This document shows positions 9,084 through 16,666 of a stretch of 32,501 nt of DNA, in pieces. Both the position numbers and the translations under genes were made by a program. The stretch spans positions 1 through 32,501 of the forward strand of contig DYLW01000030.1 of the NCBI GenBank assembly GCA_020721865.1, given 5' to 3'. Source of the DNA: Leptospira biflexa. GTDB lineage: Bacteria; Spirochaetota; Leptospiria; Turneriellales; DYLW01. The notes beneath the pieces are model-generated. The model did not search any database. It was not told the origin of the DNA and was given only the letters and a program-made list of their open reading frames with translations. Each line of letters begins with the position of its first letter. Position 1 is the stretch's first letter.

Positions 9084-9520
9084 ATACAGAATTAGAAGAG
9101 TCCCTGATCCCCAAACTGGACTTCAATAAAATTAATTCTATCGCGAAAACAGGGGCTTCCGTCCTGCCTGTAATTGTCCAGGATTTCCATACAAAAGAAG
9201 TCCTCACTCTGGCCTATGCCAACGCAGAAGCCCTGGAGGAAACTCTCCGCACACGCATGGCTGTTTTCTGGAGCACTTCCCGGAATGAGCTTTGGCGAAA
9301 GGGGGAAACATCCGGGTCCTGGCTGGAGGTTATTTCCATCAGAATCAACTGTGAACAAAATTCCCTTCTGTATCTGGTTTCTCCGGTGAGCGGAGGGGTA
9401 TGCCACACAAAGAATAAAAACGGGGAATACCGGAGAACCTGTTATTACAGGCAAGTGGAGGGTTTCCCGGAAAATCTGGATTCAATGAAACTGGAAATAG
9501 CAGAAAAAACACTTGAATGA
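9080..9520 (+). CDS. hisI: Phosphoribosyl-AMP cyclohydrolase, with altered metal motif
   Basis: 146 residues, HisI without a HisE domain. Family motifs are clear: VLPVIVQDFHTKEVLTLAYA, then WSTSRNELWRKGETSG. HisI opens the purine ring of phosphoribosyl-AMP in histidine synthesis and needs zinc (three cysteines) and magnesium (an Asp-Cys-Asp-x-Asp motif). The three cysteines are kept (C91, C108, C121), but the acidic motif reads N90-C91-E92-Q93-N94. The loop between the last two cysteines is 12 residues rather than the usual 6 (CHTKNKNGEYRRTC). Activity may therefore be altered. No other his genes are in the window; it is coupled to the N-acetylglutamate synthase. Confidence 0.85.
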   Translation: MNTELEESLIPKLDFNKINSIAKTGASVLPVIVQDFHTKEVLTLAYANAEALEETLRTRMAVFWSTSRNELWRKGETSGSWLEVISIRINCEQNSLLYLVSPVSGGVCHTKNKNGEYRRTCYYRQVEGFPENLDSMKLEIAEKTLE

Positions 9521-9553
9521 AAGAATAAAAAAAAATAATCGCCATTTAAAGTA

Positions 9554-11707
9554 ATGAATATAGAGAAAGGAAAAAATCGTCTCCCCCGGGGTGGATATAT
9601 TGTTCCCACACAATTGGGATATGTGCAGTATGGGGCTCCCCCGGAAACCATCAAAGATTCTATGGTATTGCCCGGAAGCGTGCCGGTAATTTTCATCCTT
9701 CCCGGAGAATTATTCAGTGTGGAAAAAGGCATTGCTGTGGCGGAGCTGGAATTCCCTCTCTATTTCAACCATTTTTTAAAGCAACGAAAAACTCTGATTG
9801 TCGCCACAGAAGGACAAAAAAACCAGATGCTGACGCTTCTTCAGGAATCGGTATTCGGTCCGGTAAATGTCAACTTGGAAAGTGAATTTCCGGAGGGAAA
9901 TAAATCCGCCGGTTTCCCGGACATGAAGAAGGAAATGGAATATTTCCGGGGCAACAGAAAAATGGAAGATCTGGTGGAATTTGGAACATTCCAGAACGGA
10001 ATTTTTTCCATGGATTCTCTGGAAATCCGCAGAGAAGACAACAAAGGTTTTTTTATTTATGAAAACGGAGAGCTTCTGGCAGAGCTACCATGGACGATTG
10101 ATTTTCATTTTAAATATGACATTGGTGAAAGGCTGGATAACCCTTTTGAGGCTCCGGAATATGGAATTACCTGCCTGGGGCCCAGCCATGGCTTTGATCC
10201 ACAGGATAACACCTCCGGATTTATCCTGTGGATCAACCGACGCGGAATCATGATTGATCCGCCGGTAAATTCCACTGAATGGCTCCGGGAATCCAATGTT
10301 AATCCCAAGCTGATTTCCCATGTTATCCTCACCCATTGCCATGCGGATCACGATGCAGGCACATTCCAGAAAATTCTGGAGGAATCCTCCATCACCATCC
10401 ACACAACAGAGACCATTATGGACTCCTTCATGCGGAAATACACCGCATTGACAAAGATGAAGAAAAAAACCCTTTTGGCCCTGTTTAACTTCAATCCAAT
10501 CACCATCAACAGACCTGTATTTATTGAGGGGGGAGAATTCCTTTTTTACTATGCCCTGCATTCCATTCCCACCATCGGTTTCCGGGTACATTACCGCAAC
10601 CAGTCTTTTGTATATTCCTCCGACCATCTGAATGACCCTGCGGTTCTGGAATCATTACTCCAGAAAAATATCCTTTCCGAATCCCGTTACCAGTCGCTGA
10701 TGGGTTTTCCCTGGCATTACAACACCATTTACCATGAATCCGGGGTTCCGCCCATCCATACCCCCATAAAGTACCTTGCCTCCCTGCCGGAGGATATCCA
10801 GAAAAAAATTACCGTTTATCACATTTCCCGCAAGGACTTTCCATCAGATACAAAATTAAATCTGGCCACTTTTGGAATAGCAAACACACTTTATCCCAAG
10901 GTGGAAAAATCGGAATATGAAAATGCCATTGAAGTTCTGGATGTTATGAATCATGTGGACTTGTTTGAAGAACTGAAGGTATCCAAAGCCCGGGAATTTT
11001 TAACCATTGTCAAAGATGTCCATTTTCCCATGGGGGAATATATAATCCATAAAAACAGCCCCGGGGACGCTTTTTATATTATCAAAAACGGGAAGGTCAG
11101 CGTCCAGAATGTGGGAACAAATTACAAGAAGGAATATGGCCGTTACGATTATTTTGGAGAAGCATCCATTTTTACCGGAAACCCGCGTTCTGCGGACGTT
11201 ATGGCGGAAACCAATGTCTCTGCTTTAAAAATTGAAAAAAATGCCTTTATAAATTTCATTGAAGGGACTAATCTTGAAAAAGGATTAAAACAACTTATCG
11301 AAATCCGGAATTCCCGCTCCTGGGACTTACTGGCCGATTCTCCCATTTTCCGGGGCATGACCAGCCACCAGAAGACCCAGATGGAAAATATTATGCACTT
11401 TGTTGAGTATGAAGGGGGTCATACACTTTTTGATACCCGGGAGATCCCGGAGTATGCTTATCTGATTATTGATGGGGAGATGGATATTCTGCTCAACGGT
11501 AAGGCCATCCGTAAATTAACCAGGGGGGATTTTGCGGGTGATATTTTTTCCATCCAGAAGCGAATTGTATCCCCCTTCTGTGCTACACTCACAAAAAAAT
11601 CTCAATTATATGCTGTACACCACGAAGCACTGAATAATTTTATACAAAGAAATCCCGGAGTTTATATGAGGCTTCTGCGGTATCGGGAAGAAATTCTTTC
11701 CGAGTAA
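9554..11707 (+). CDS. Metallo-beta-lactamase-fold protein with two cNMP-binding domains
   Basis: 717 residues. The first about 150 are unrecognised. A metallo-beta-lactamase domain follows, with H261-x-H263-x-D265-H266 in THCHADHDAG and further likely ligands in YALHSIP and YSSDHLN. Two CAP/CRP-type cyclic-nucleotide-binding domains cover about 465-580 and 595-717. The first has a good phosphate cassette (FGEASIFTGNPRSADV, with Glu and Arg present). The second (GDFAGDIFSIQKRIVSPF) lacks them and is probably degenerate. This order fits a cyclic-nucleotide-regulated phosphodiesterase, a type I recall being annotated in spirochaetes, but the substrate is inferred. No DNA-binding domain is present. 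It starts 33 nt after hisI without a clear Shine-Dalgarno. Confidence 0.8.
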   Translation: MNIEKGKNRLPRGGYIVPTQLGYVQYGAPPETIKDSMVLPGSVPVIFILPGELFSVEKGIAVAELEFPLYFNHFLKQRKTLIVATEGQKNQMLTLLQESVFGPVNVNLESEFPEGNKSAGFPDMKKEMEYFRGNRKMEDLVEFGTFQNGIFSMDSLEIRREDNKGFFIYENGELLAELPWTIDFHFKYDIGERLDNPFEAPEYGITCLGPSHGFDPQDNTSGFILWINRRGIMIDPPVNSTEWLRESNVNPKLISHVILTHCHADHDAGTFQKILEESSITIHTTETIMDSFMRKYTALTKMKKKTLLALFNFNPITINRPVFIEGGEFLFYYALHSIPTIGFRVHYRNQSFVYSSDHLNDPAVLESLLQKNILSESRYQSLMGFPWHYNTIYHESGVPPIHTPIKYLASLPEDIQKKITVYHISRKDFPSDTKLNLATFGIANTLYPKVEKSEYENAIEVLDVMNHVDLFEELKVSKAREFLTIVKDVHFPMGEYIIHKNSPGDAFYIIKNGKVSVQNVGTNYKKEYGRYDYFGEASIFTGNPRSADVMAETNVSALKIEKNAFINFIEGTNLEKGLKQLIEIRNSRSWDLLADSPIFRGMTSHQKTQMENIMHFVEYEGGHTLFDTREIPEYAYLIIDGEMDILLNGKAIRKLTRGDFAGDIFSIQKRIVSPFCATLTKKSQLYAVHHEALNNFIQRNPGVYMRLLRYREEILSE

Positions 11708-11719
11708 CAAAAAAAAAAC

Positions 11720-11747
11720 TTTACGGATTAATCTTTTTTCATATAAA
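11720..11747 (+). promoter_or_regulatory. Candidate promoter of the STAS-lipoprotein operon
   Basis: TTTACG (11720-11725) and TATAAA (11742-11747), 16 nt apart, lie about 90 nt upstream of the STAS start at 11837. A second TTGACG near 11772 lacks a partner -10. The hexamers are imperfect. Confidence 0.4.
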
Positions 11748-11836
11748 TGTTCAGGAATCTTGTTTTTGGATTGACGGAAAAAAAGGAAAAACGAGAGTGT
11801 GACAGTGTGGAAAATAAAAAGACGGAGTAGAAAATT

Positions 11837-12169
11837 ATGGAAATAACTCAAAGAGAAAGAGATGCTATAGTGATTTTAGACATCCAGGGTGAGATTGACT
11901 TATATAATGCCCCTGAAATCAAGGATACTATACAAAAACTAATCGAAGAGCAGAAATACAATATCATTATCAATCTGGAAAAAGTATCATACATTGACTC
12001 TTCAGGCATTGGAGCATTGATATCCAGCCTTTCCAACTTGAAAAAGTACCAGGGAAGTCTGAAAATTATCAATGTTTATGCATCTGTGAAGAAGGTCTTT
12101 GAGTTAACCAAATTGACATCGTTTTTTGAGATCTTCGATTCAGAAGATGAGGCTGTTTCCAAATTCTGA
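11837..12169 (+). CDS. STAS-domain anti-sigma-factor antagonist
   Basis: 110 residues, one STAS domain: LDIQGEIDLYNAPEIKDTIQ, then YIDSSGIGALISSLSNLKK. Ser55 is the predicted phosphorylation site. The sequence is closer to consensus than the minus-strand STAS protein at 1081. Family members switch a partner (an anti-sigma kinase or, in some bacteria, a signalling complex) by binding when dephosphorylated. GGAG lies 10 nt before the ATG. It is followed after 44 nt by a LysM lipoprotein gene, and the pair is probably co-transcribed. No kinase or phosphatase is present, so the partner must be elsewhere. Confidence 0.92.
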   Translation: MEITQRERDAIVILDIQGEIDLYNAPEIKDTIQKLIEEQKYNIIINLEKVSYIDSSGIGALISSLSNLKKYQGSLKIINVYASVKKVFELTKLTSFFEIFDSEDEAVSKF

Positions 12170-12213
12170 CATTTTTTGGAAACATGCCAAAAATAAAAAA
12201 AGGGGATAAGAAT

Positions 12214-13758
12214 ATGAATCTTAATTGGAAAAAAGCCGGTTTTATACTGGCATTGACGTTCTTTCTGTACCAATGTGGTGATCCATTACCTGTGGAAAAA
12301 ATGGGAAATGCCCGGTTGGGAATCCAAGAAGCAGAAAGCGTAAAAGCGGATCAATACGCTCCGGAAGAGATGAAAAAGGCTAGGGATCTGCTCATTGAAT
12401 CCCATGCCCAGATAGAAAAGGAAGAACTGGAGGAGGCTGCAAAGAAAGCGGATGAATCCAAAGCTGCTTCCGATGCTGCCTATAAAAAAGCTTTGCCGTT
12501 ATATGTTGCTGAATTCCAGAAAGACGCCAAGGATAAGCTGGACCAGGCAGATAAATTGAATGCCGGAGTATACGCATCAGAAGAATTCACCCAAGCCGGT
12601 GACGAATATAATGCAGGACAGAAAAACACGGAAGAGGGAAAGTATTTTCCCGCCATTGAGAATTATAAAAAATCCTCTGAGCATTCCAGTGTGGCCATTT
12701 CCGAATCTGAAAAACAGCGGGAAGTGCTGGAAACAAGTCTGTCCGAATCAGAAGAATCCCTTGCCCAGGTGAAAGGTTTGGGATCCGGTAATTATCCGGA
12801 AGAAGAAGTGGGTCAATTGGAAAGAGATATTGAGCAGGCCCGGAATTACTTAAACGAAGGGAATTTTAAATCGGCGGCTCCCTTAGTAACATCCATTGCA
12901 GAAAAAACCCAATCCGTCAAATCCACGTCCAACGCTAATTACGCAAAATCCCTGAACGAAGAAGCTAAGCAGAAGGTGGAAGAAGCGGAAAAAAATCTGA
13001 ATGATCTGAAAAGCTCCCTGCAGGAAGCGGACAATGCTGTGGTAGTGGAAAATTCTCCCAGCGTTCAGGAATCCCTTAAAGCATCGGAGGATACCATTTT
13101 TGCGGCCAAAGAAGCCCTGACTGCATCGGAAAATGCTTTTGCGGATGGTGCTTACGATGAATCCATTCGTCAATCCAATGAAGCTATACGGCTGGCTGAT
13201 CTCGCCAATGACCAGAAACCAGAAATTGAATATCTCTTTGACAGGGAGAAACAAAATTATGCGGCCAAAGTGGCGACAGCCAATGCAAAAGCAGAAAAGG
13301 ATAAGGCAAACAAAGACAAAGCCGGGGATACAACTGCCAAGTCCTCCACCCATAAAGTGAAGTACAAAGAATGCCTGTGGTGTATTTCCCAGAAAAAAGG
13401 TGTTTACGGTAACGCCCGGATGTGGAAAAAAATTTACAGGGCAAATAAGGATAAAATAAAAAATCCCGATCTGATTTATCCCGGTCAGGTTTTCATCATC
13501 CCACCCAAAGAAGATAAACCTCCGGTTGTAAAACCAAAAGAAGAGCCCAAAAAGGATGAACCTGCTGGCGATGGGGTGGAAAACTCCACGACCAATGAGG
13601 ATACCATTTCTGATGAAAGCTCTGAGAACGGTGAAAATACAGAAGAAATGAATTCTGATGAAGCTGCAGAAAATGACTCTGCTTCCGGTACAGAAGATGA
13701 AACTGCTGTGGAAGAAGAAAGAAATGCAGATGAAGAAGGATCTCAGGAAAACAATTAA
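12214..13758 (+). CDS. Lipoprotein with helical repeats and a C-terminal LysM domain
   Basis: 514 residues from the ATG at 12214, chosen because AAGGGGATAAGAAT gives it a Shine-Dalgarno and the signal peptide starts there; an upstream in-frame ATG at 12184 only adds charged residues. The lipobox is LYQC with Cys21, typical of relaxed spirochaetal signals. Residues about 30-370 are Ala-, Glu- and Lys-rich helical repeats of the DUF4398/TPR-like kind (YAPEEMKKARDLL, YASEEFTQAGDEY). A LysM module lies at about 380-430 (WKKIYRANKDKIKNPDLIYP, then GQVFIIP), followed by a very acidic 80-residue tail. It probably tethers the envelope to peptidoglycan from a membrane anchor. Confidence 0.85.
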   Translation: MNLNWKKAGFILALTFFLYQCGDPLPVEKMGNARLGIQEAESVKADQYAPEEMKKARDLLIESHAQIEKEELEEAAKKADESKAASDAAYKKALPLYVAEFQKDAKDKLDQADKLNAGVYASEEFTQAGDEYNAGQKNTEEGKYFPAIENYKKSSEHSSVAISESEKQREVLETSLSESEESLAQVKGLGSGNYPEEEVGQLERDIEQARNYLNEGNFKSAAPLVTSIAEKTQSVKSTSNANYAKSLNEEAKQKVEEAEKNLNDLKSSLQEADNAVVVENSPSVQESLKASEDTIFAAKEALTASENAFADGAYDESIRQSNEAIRLADLANDQKPEIEYLFDREKQNYAAKVATANAKAEKDKANKDKAGDTTAKSSTHKVKYKECLWCISQKKGVYGNARMWKKIYRANKDKIKNPDLIYPGQVFIIPPKEDKPPVVKPKEEPKKDEPAGDGVENSTTNEDTISDESSENGENTEEMNSDEAAENDSASGTEDETAVEEERNADEEGSQENN

Positions 13759-13786
13759 TTCTTAAAATATTTTGTTCGTCTCAAAG

Positions 13787-13814
13787 AAAGCATGGAGGTC
13801 AATCTCCATGCTTT
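13787..13814 (+). terminator. Perfect 11-bp hairpin between the LysM lipoprotein gene and rho
   Basis: AAAGCATGGAG (13787-13797) pairs perfectly with CTCCATGCTTT (13804-13814) around the 6-nt loop GTCAAT. The 3' arm ends in TTT but no longer T run follows, so termination may be partial. It ends 30 nt before the rho ATG and could end the upstream transcript or act in the rho leader. Confidence 0.6.
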
Positions 13815-13844
13815 ATCAATCTATCAATCACATAAAGAGGGTTT

Positions 13845-15389
13845 ATGCCAAGAAGAAGAAAAAATGATCCGGATGAAAACGGAAACAACGTTGCATATAA
13901 TGATTATGAAGAACCATCCGATGATCATGCACAGAAAAAAATCCGCCTGAAAAAGCCGGATATCCAGTCAACAAAGGAAAAAGAACCTGTACACGAAGTC
14001 CCCAGACATGTAATTAAAAATCATTTGGACAATAAAGAAATGATTAATGACCCAAATGATGCAAAAAGACATAAGAAACTATCCAAATCAGAAATTGACA
14101 ATATTAAAGTGGGCCTTGGATTTAATGATACTGGTAACAAACTGAACATAAGCCGTCTCAAGCAAAGAAATATGCTGGAGCTGATGGAAATAGCGGAACG
14201 AGTGGGCATTGATAATTACAGTGACATGAAAAAGCCTTCCCTGATTTTTAATGTTCTTCAGGCCCTCTCTGAAGAGGAAACCCAGGTGTACGCAGAAGGT
14301 GTTCTGGAAATTCTTCCGGATGGCTATGGCTTTCTCCGCTCTTCCTATTATAACTATCTAGCAGGTCCGGATGATATTTATGTGAGTCCATCCCAGATAC
14401 GCATGTTTGGCTTGAGGAAAGGGGATACTGTTTATGGACAAATCCGTTCCCCCAAAGAAAGTGAACGATTTTTTGCCATCCTTAGAATTGAATCTGTCAA
14501 TAATGACCAAGTAAAAAATAACTACCGCAGAATTCACTTTGATGACCTGACTCCGTTGTATCCGGATAAAAAAATATCCATGCAGGCCGCTGCGGATAAA
14601 CTTTCCACCCGGATTGTTGACTTGCTCGTGCCCATTGGGAAGGGACAGAGGGGGTTGATTGTGGCACCACCTCGGACAGGAAAAACCATCCTGATGCAGG
14701 ACATAGCCAATGCCATCACATATAACCATCCGGAAATATTCCTTATTGTTCTTTTGATTGACGAAAGACCGGAAGAGGTTACCGATATGGCCAGGAATGT
14801 AAAAGGAGAAGTGATTTCCTCCACCTTTGATGAACCAGCCAGCCGCCACGTACAGGTTGCAGAGATGGTGATTGAGAAAGCAAAAAGAATGGTGGAGCAG
14901 AAAAAGGATGTGGTAATTCTTTTAGATTCCATTACCCGCTTGGCCAGAGCGTACAACCAAGTAATTCCTTCCTCTGGAAAGGTGCTATCCGGTGGGGTAG
15001 ATTCCAATGCCTTGCACAAACCCAAAAGATTTTTTGGAGCTGCCAGAAATATTGAAGAAGGTGGTTCCCTGACCATTATCGCTACGGCTCTGGTGGATAC
15101 CGGTTCCAAGATGGATGAGGTCATTTTTGAAGAATTTAAAGGAACCGGAAATATGGAAATTCATCTTGACCGCAAATTGGTGGAAAAAAGGATATTCCCG
15201 GCCATTGACATCAATAAATCAGGAACCAGAAAAGAAGAATTGCTGATAGAGTCGGATTCCATCAGCCGGATTTGGATACTCAGGAAAGTTCTATCCCCTC
15301 TTTCCCCTGTGGAAAGTATGGAGCTTCTGGTGGATAAAATGAAAGGCACAAAGGATAACCGGGAGTTTCTGGACAGTATGAATGCATGA
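13845..15389 (+). CDS. rho: Transcription termination factor Rho with an N-terminal extension
   Basis: 514 residues, against about 420 in E. coli. The first about 100 residues are a highly charged extension (starting [13 protein letters not shown]). A Rho N-terminal helix-extended module lies at about 105-145, and the RNA-binding cold-shock-like domain at about 150-220 ([16 protein letters not shown]). The RecA-type ATPase has Walker [10 protein letters not shown] (K280) and Walker [11 protein letters not shown] (D361). Rho is a hexameric RNA helicase that ends transcription of untranslated RNA. Low-complexity insertions at the N-terminus occur in several phyla and can influence RNA binding. 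GAGGG sits 4 nt before the ATG. Its stop overlaps the next start by 4 nt. Confidence 0.98.
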   Translation: MPRRRKNDPDENGNNVAYNDYEEPSDDHAQKKIRLKKPDIQSTKEKEPVHEVPRHVIKNHLDNKEMINDPNDAKRHKKLSKSEIDNIKVGLGFNDTGNKLNISRLKQRNMLELMEIAERVGIDNYSDMKKPSLIFNVLQALSEEETQVYAEGVLEILPDGYGFLRSSYYNYLAGPDDIYVSPSQIRMFGLRKGDTVYGQIRSPKESERFFAILRIESVNNDQVKNNYRRIHFDDLTPLYPDKKISMQAAADKLSTRIVDLLVPIGKGQRGLIVAPPRTGKTILMQDIANAITYNHPEIFLIVLLIDERPEEVTDMARNVKGEVISSTFDEPASRHVQVAEMVIEKAKRMVEQKKDVVILLDSITRLARAYNQVIPSSGKVLSGGVDSNALHKPKRFFGAARNIEEGGSLTIIATALVDTGSKMDEVIFEEFKGTGNMEIHLDRKLVEKRIFPAIDINKSGTRKEELLIESDSISRIWILRKVLSPLSPVESMELLVDKMKGTKDNREFLDSMNA

Positions 15390-15931
15390 AAAATGAAAAA
15401 CGCCGATTTGCGTTTTTTGTTTTTTTGGCGTTCGCTATTTCCAGCTTTGGGTTTTTCTCTTGCCGATTGAACCCTATAGAAAGCAAGTCTGATATTACTG
15501 AAACGGAGGGTTTTATCAATGATCATTCCTTTCAGGTGGTGTGTGTCATCCCTTTAAGCCAGGAAAACATACGGGATATACACGCATCGGATAGAGGGAA
15601 ATTCCAGACCATGCGGACGGAGCATTTAACCATTTGTGACAAAAAAATGCTCCGATCCCTATATCTTTTCCGCTTACAGCATGATCTTTTTTTATACTCT
15701 AAGGTGCATGGAATATCCCGGAATTCCAATGGAAAAACCCTTGAGGAGAACACTCCCTCTGCAGAAGTGGAATCCGAGCGTTTTGTGCATTATCTGCCGG
15801 GAAGGATCATCCGGGAAAAATGGGATTCCGATTCAATACGCTACTTTTATTCCATACACGGCGAAAATCTGAGAAACCATGTAGAAAGGGAAGAAATCTT
15901 TACCATTAATAAAAACGGGAATGAAAAATAA
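15386..15931 (+). CDS. Small putative lipoprotein coupled to rho
   Basis: 181 residues. The N-terminus is a basic stretch, a hydrophobic helix and the lipobox-like FFSC with Cys26, so a lipoprotein is likely. The rest is charged with no recognised domain. The start overlaps the rho stop (ATGA), with no separate good Shine-Dalgarno, so translation is probably coupled to rho. There is no motif giving a function. Neighbouring genes encode rho and a GerMN membrane protein, which say little about its role beyond the envelope. Confidence 0.65.
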   Translation: MKNEKRRFAFFVFLAFAISSFGFFSCRLNPIESKSDITETEGFINDHSFQVVCVIPLSQENIRDIHASDRGKFQTMRTEHLTICDKKMLRSLYLFRLQHDLFLYSKVHGISRNSNGKTLEENTPSAEVESERFVHYLPGRIIREKWDSDSIRYFYSIHGENLRNHVEREEIFTINKNGNEK

Positions 15932-15944
15932 ACCATTATCATCC

Positions 15945-15950
15945 GATAAT
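15945..15950 (+). promoter_or_regulatory. GATAAT -10 box, probable leaderless start of the GerMN gene
   Basis: GATAAT, the 5-nt spacer AAAAC, then ATG at 15956, with no Shine-Dalgarno. It lies in the 24-nt gap after the rho-coupled lipoprotein gene. No clear -35 hexamer is seen at 17 nt (TGAAAA). Confidence 0.5.
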
Positions 15951-15955
15951 AAAAC

Positions 15956-16666
15956 ATGCCCACAAAAAAGAAAACAAATGAGAAAAACATTATTCCTGTA
16001 CTTTTTACATTGGGGGTGATTGGCTGGGGTTTCTTTGCTATAGACAGGCTCACGGTTTCCGGTAATAAGGAAATAGAACCAGTCCAATACCGGAACGTTG
16101 AAAAGAAAAATAATTCCGGGAATTCATCATCCGTCCATAAATTTTTTAAAAGTATATTTTCCGGGGTTTATGAGGATGATATCCTGAATCATCCCGCCCC
16201 CACCGCCAAAAAAACAAAAAAAAGCCACTCTCCTCTGGATCCAGAACCGAGTGAAGAAGAATCGGGAGATAAAAAAGTCAAAATTTATATGTATCGGCTG
16301 GACAAAAGAGATCAACCGACATTGACCTGGAAGAATGTTACCGTTGAAGATAAAAATATGGTATCCACCGCTTTTCATTTACTGCTGAAACCACCGGCGG
16401 AAGGAGAGGATTTTATTGACTCATTCCCCAATCGGCCAGAGCTGGATAAAGTGGTCATGAAGGACGGGGTGATCCATTTATATTTTGATTCCAGCTTTAT
16501 CCATGGAAACAGCCTGGAGATGATCAGTTTCCAAGTCCGCCAGCTTCTGGCGACAGCCCGCCAGTTTGATGGTGTCTCCGGAATTAAAATATTTGTATCC
16601 GGTAAAAATATATCCCGGATGGGAGTGGATGGCCTGCATCTTCCGGAAACAATTACCCGGATCTGA
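15956..16666 (+). CDS. Membrane-anchored GerMN-domain protein
   Basis: 236 residues. One N-terminal membrane helix (IIPVLFTLGVIGWGFFAI, about residues 12-29) is followed by a charged linker to about 105, then a GerMN (sporulation/spore-germination) domain to the end. Recognisable parts are KVKIYMYRL, VSTAFHLLLKPPAEGE, GVIHLYFDSSF and ISFQVRQLLATARQF. GerMN domains occur in many non-sporulating bacteria in envelope proteins and probably bind cell-wall or protein partners. The domain would face the periplasm. It ends exactly where the convergent TPR gene ends, so no space is left for a terminator. Confidence 0.8.
   Translation: MPTKKKTNEKNIIPVLFTLGVIGWGFFAIDRLTVSGNKEIEPVQYRNVEKKNNSGNSSSVHKFFKSIFSGVYEDDILNHPAPTAKKTKKSHSPLDPEPSEEESGDKKVKIYMYRLDKRDQPTLTWKNVTVEDKNMVSTAFHLLLKPPAEGEDFIDSFPNRPELDKVVMKDGVIHLYFDSSFIHGNSLEMISFQVRQLLATARQFDGVSGIKIFVSGKNISRMGVDGLHLPETITRI

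Noticed and set aside
12184..12213. Upstream ATG for the LysM lipoprotein
   Set aside because: The ATG at 12214 has the ribosome site and places the signal peptide and lipobox correctly.
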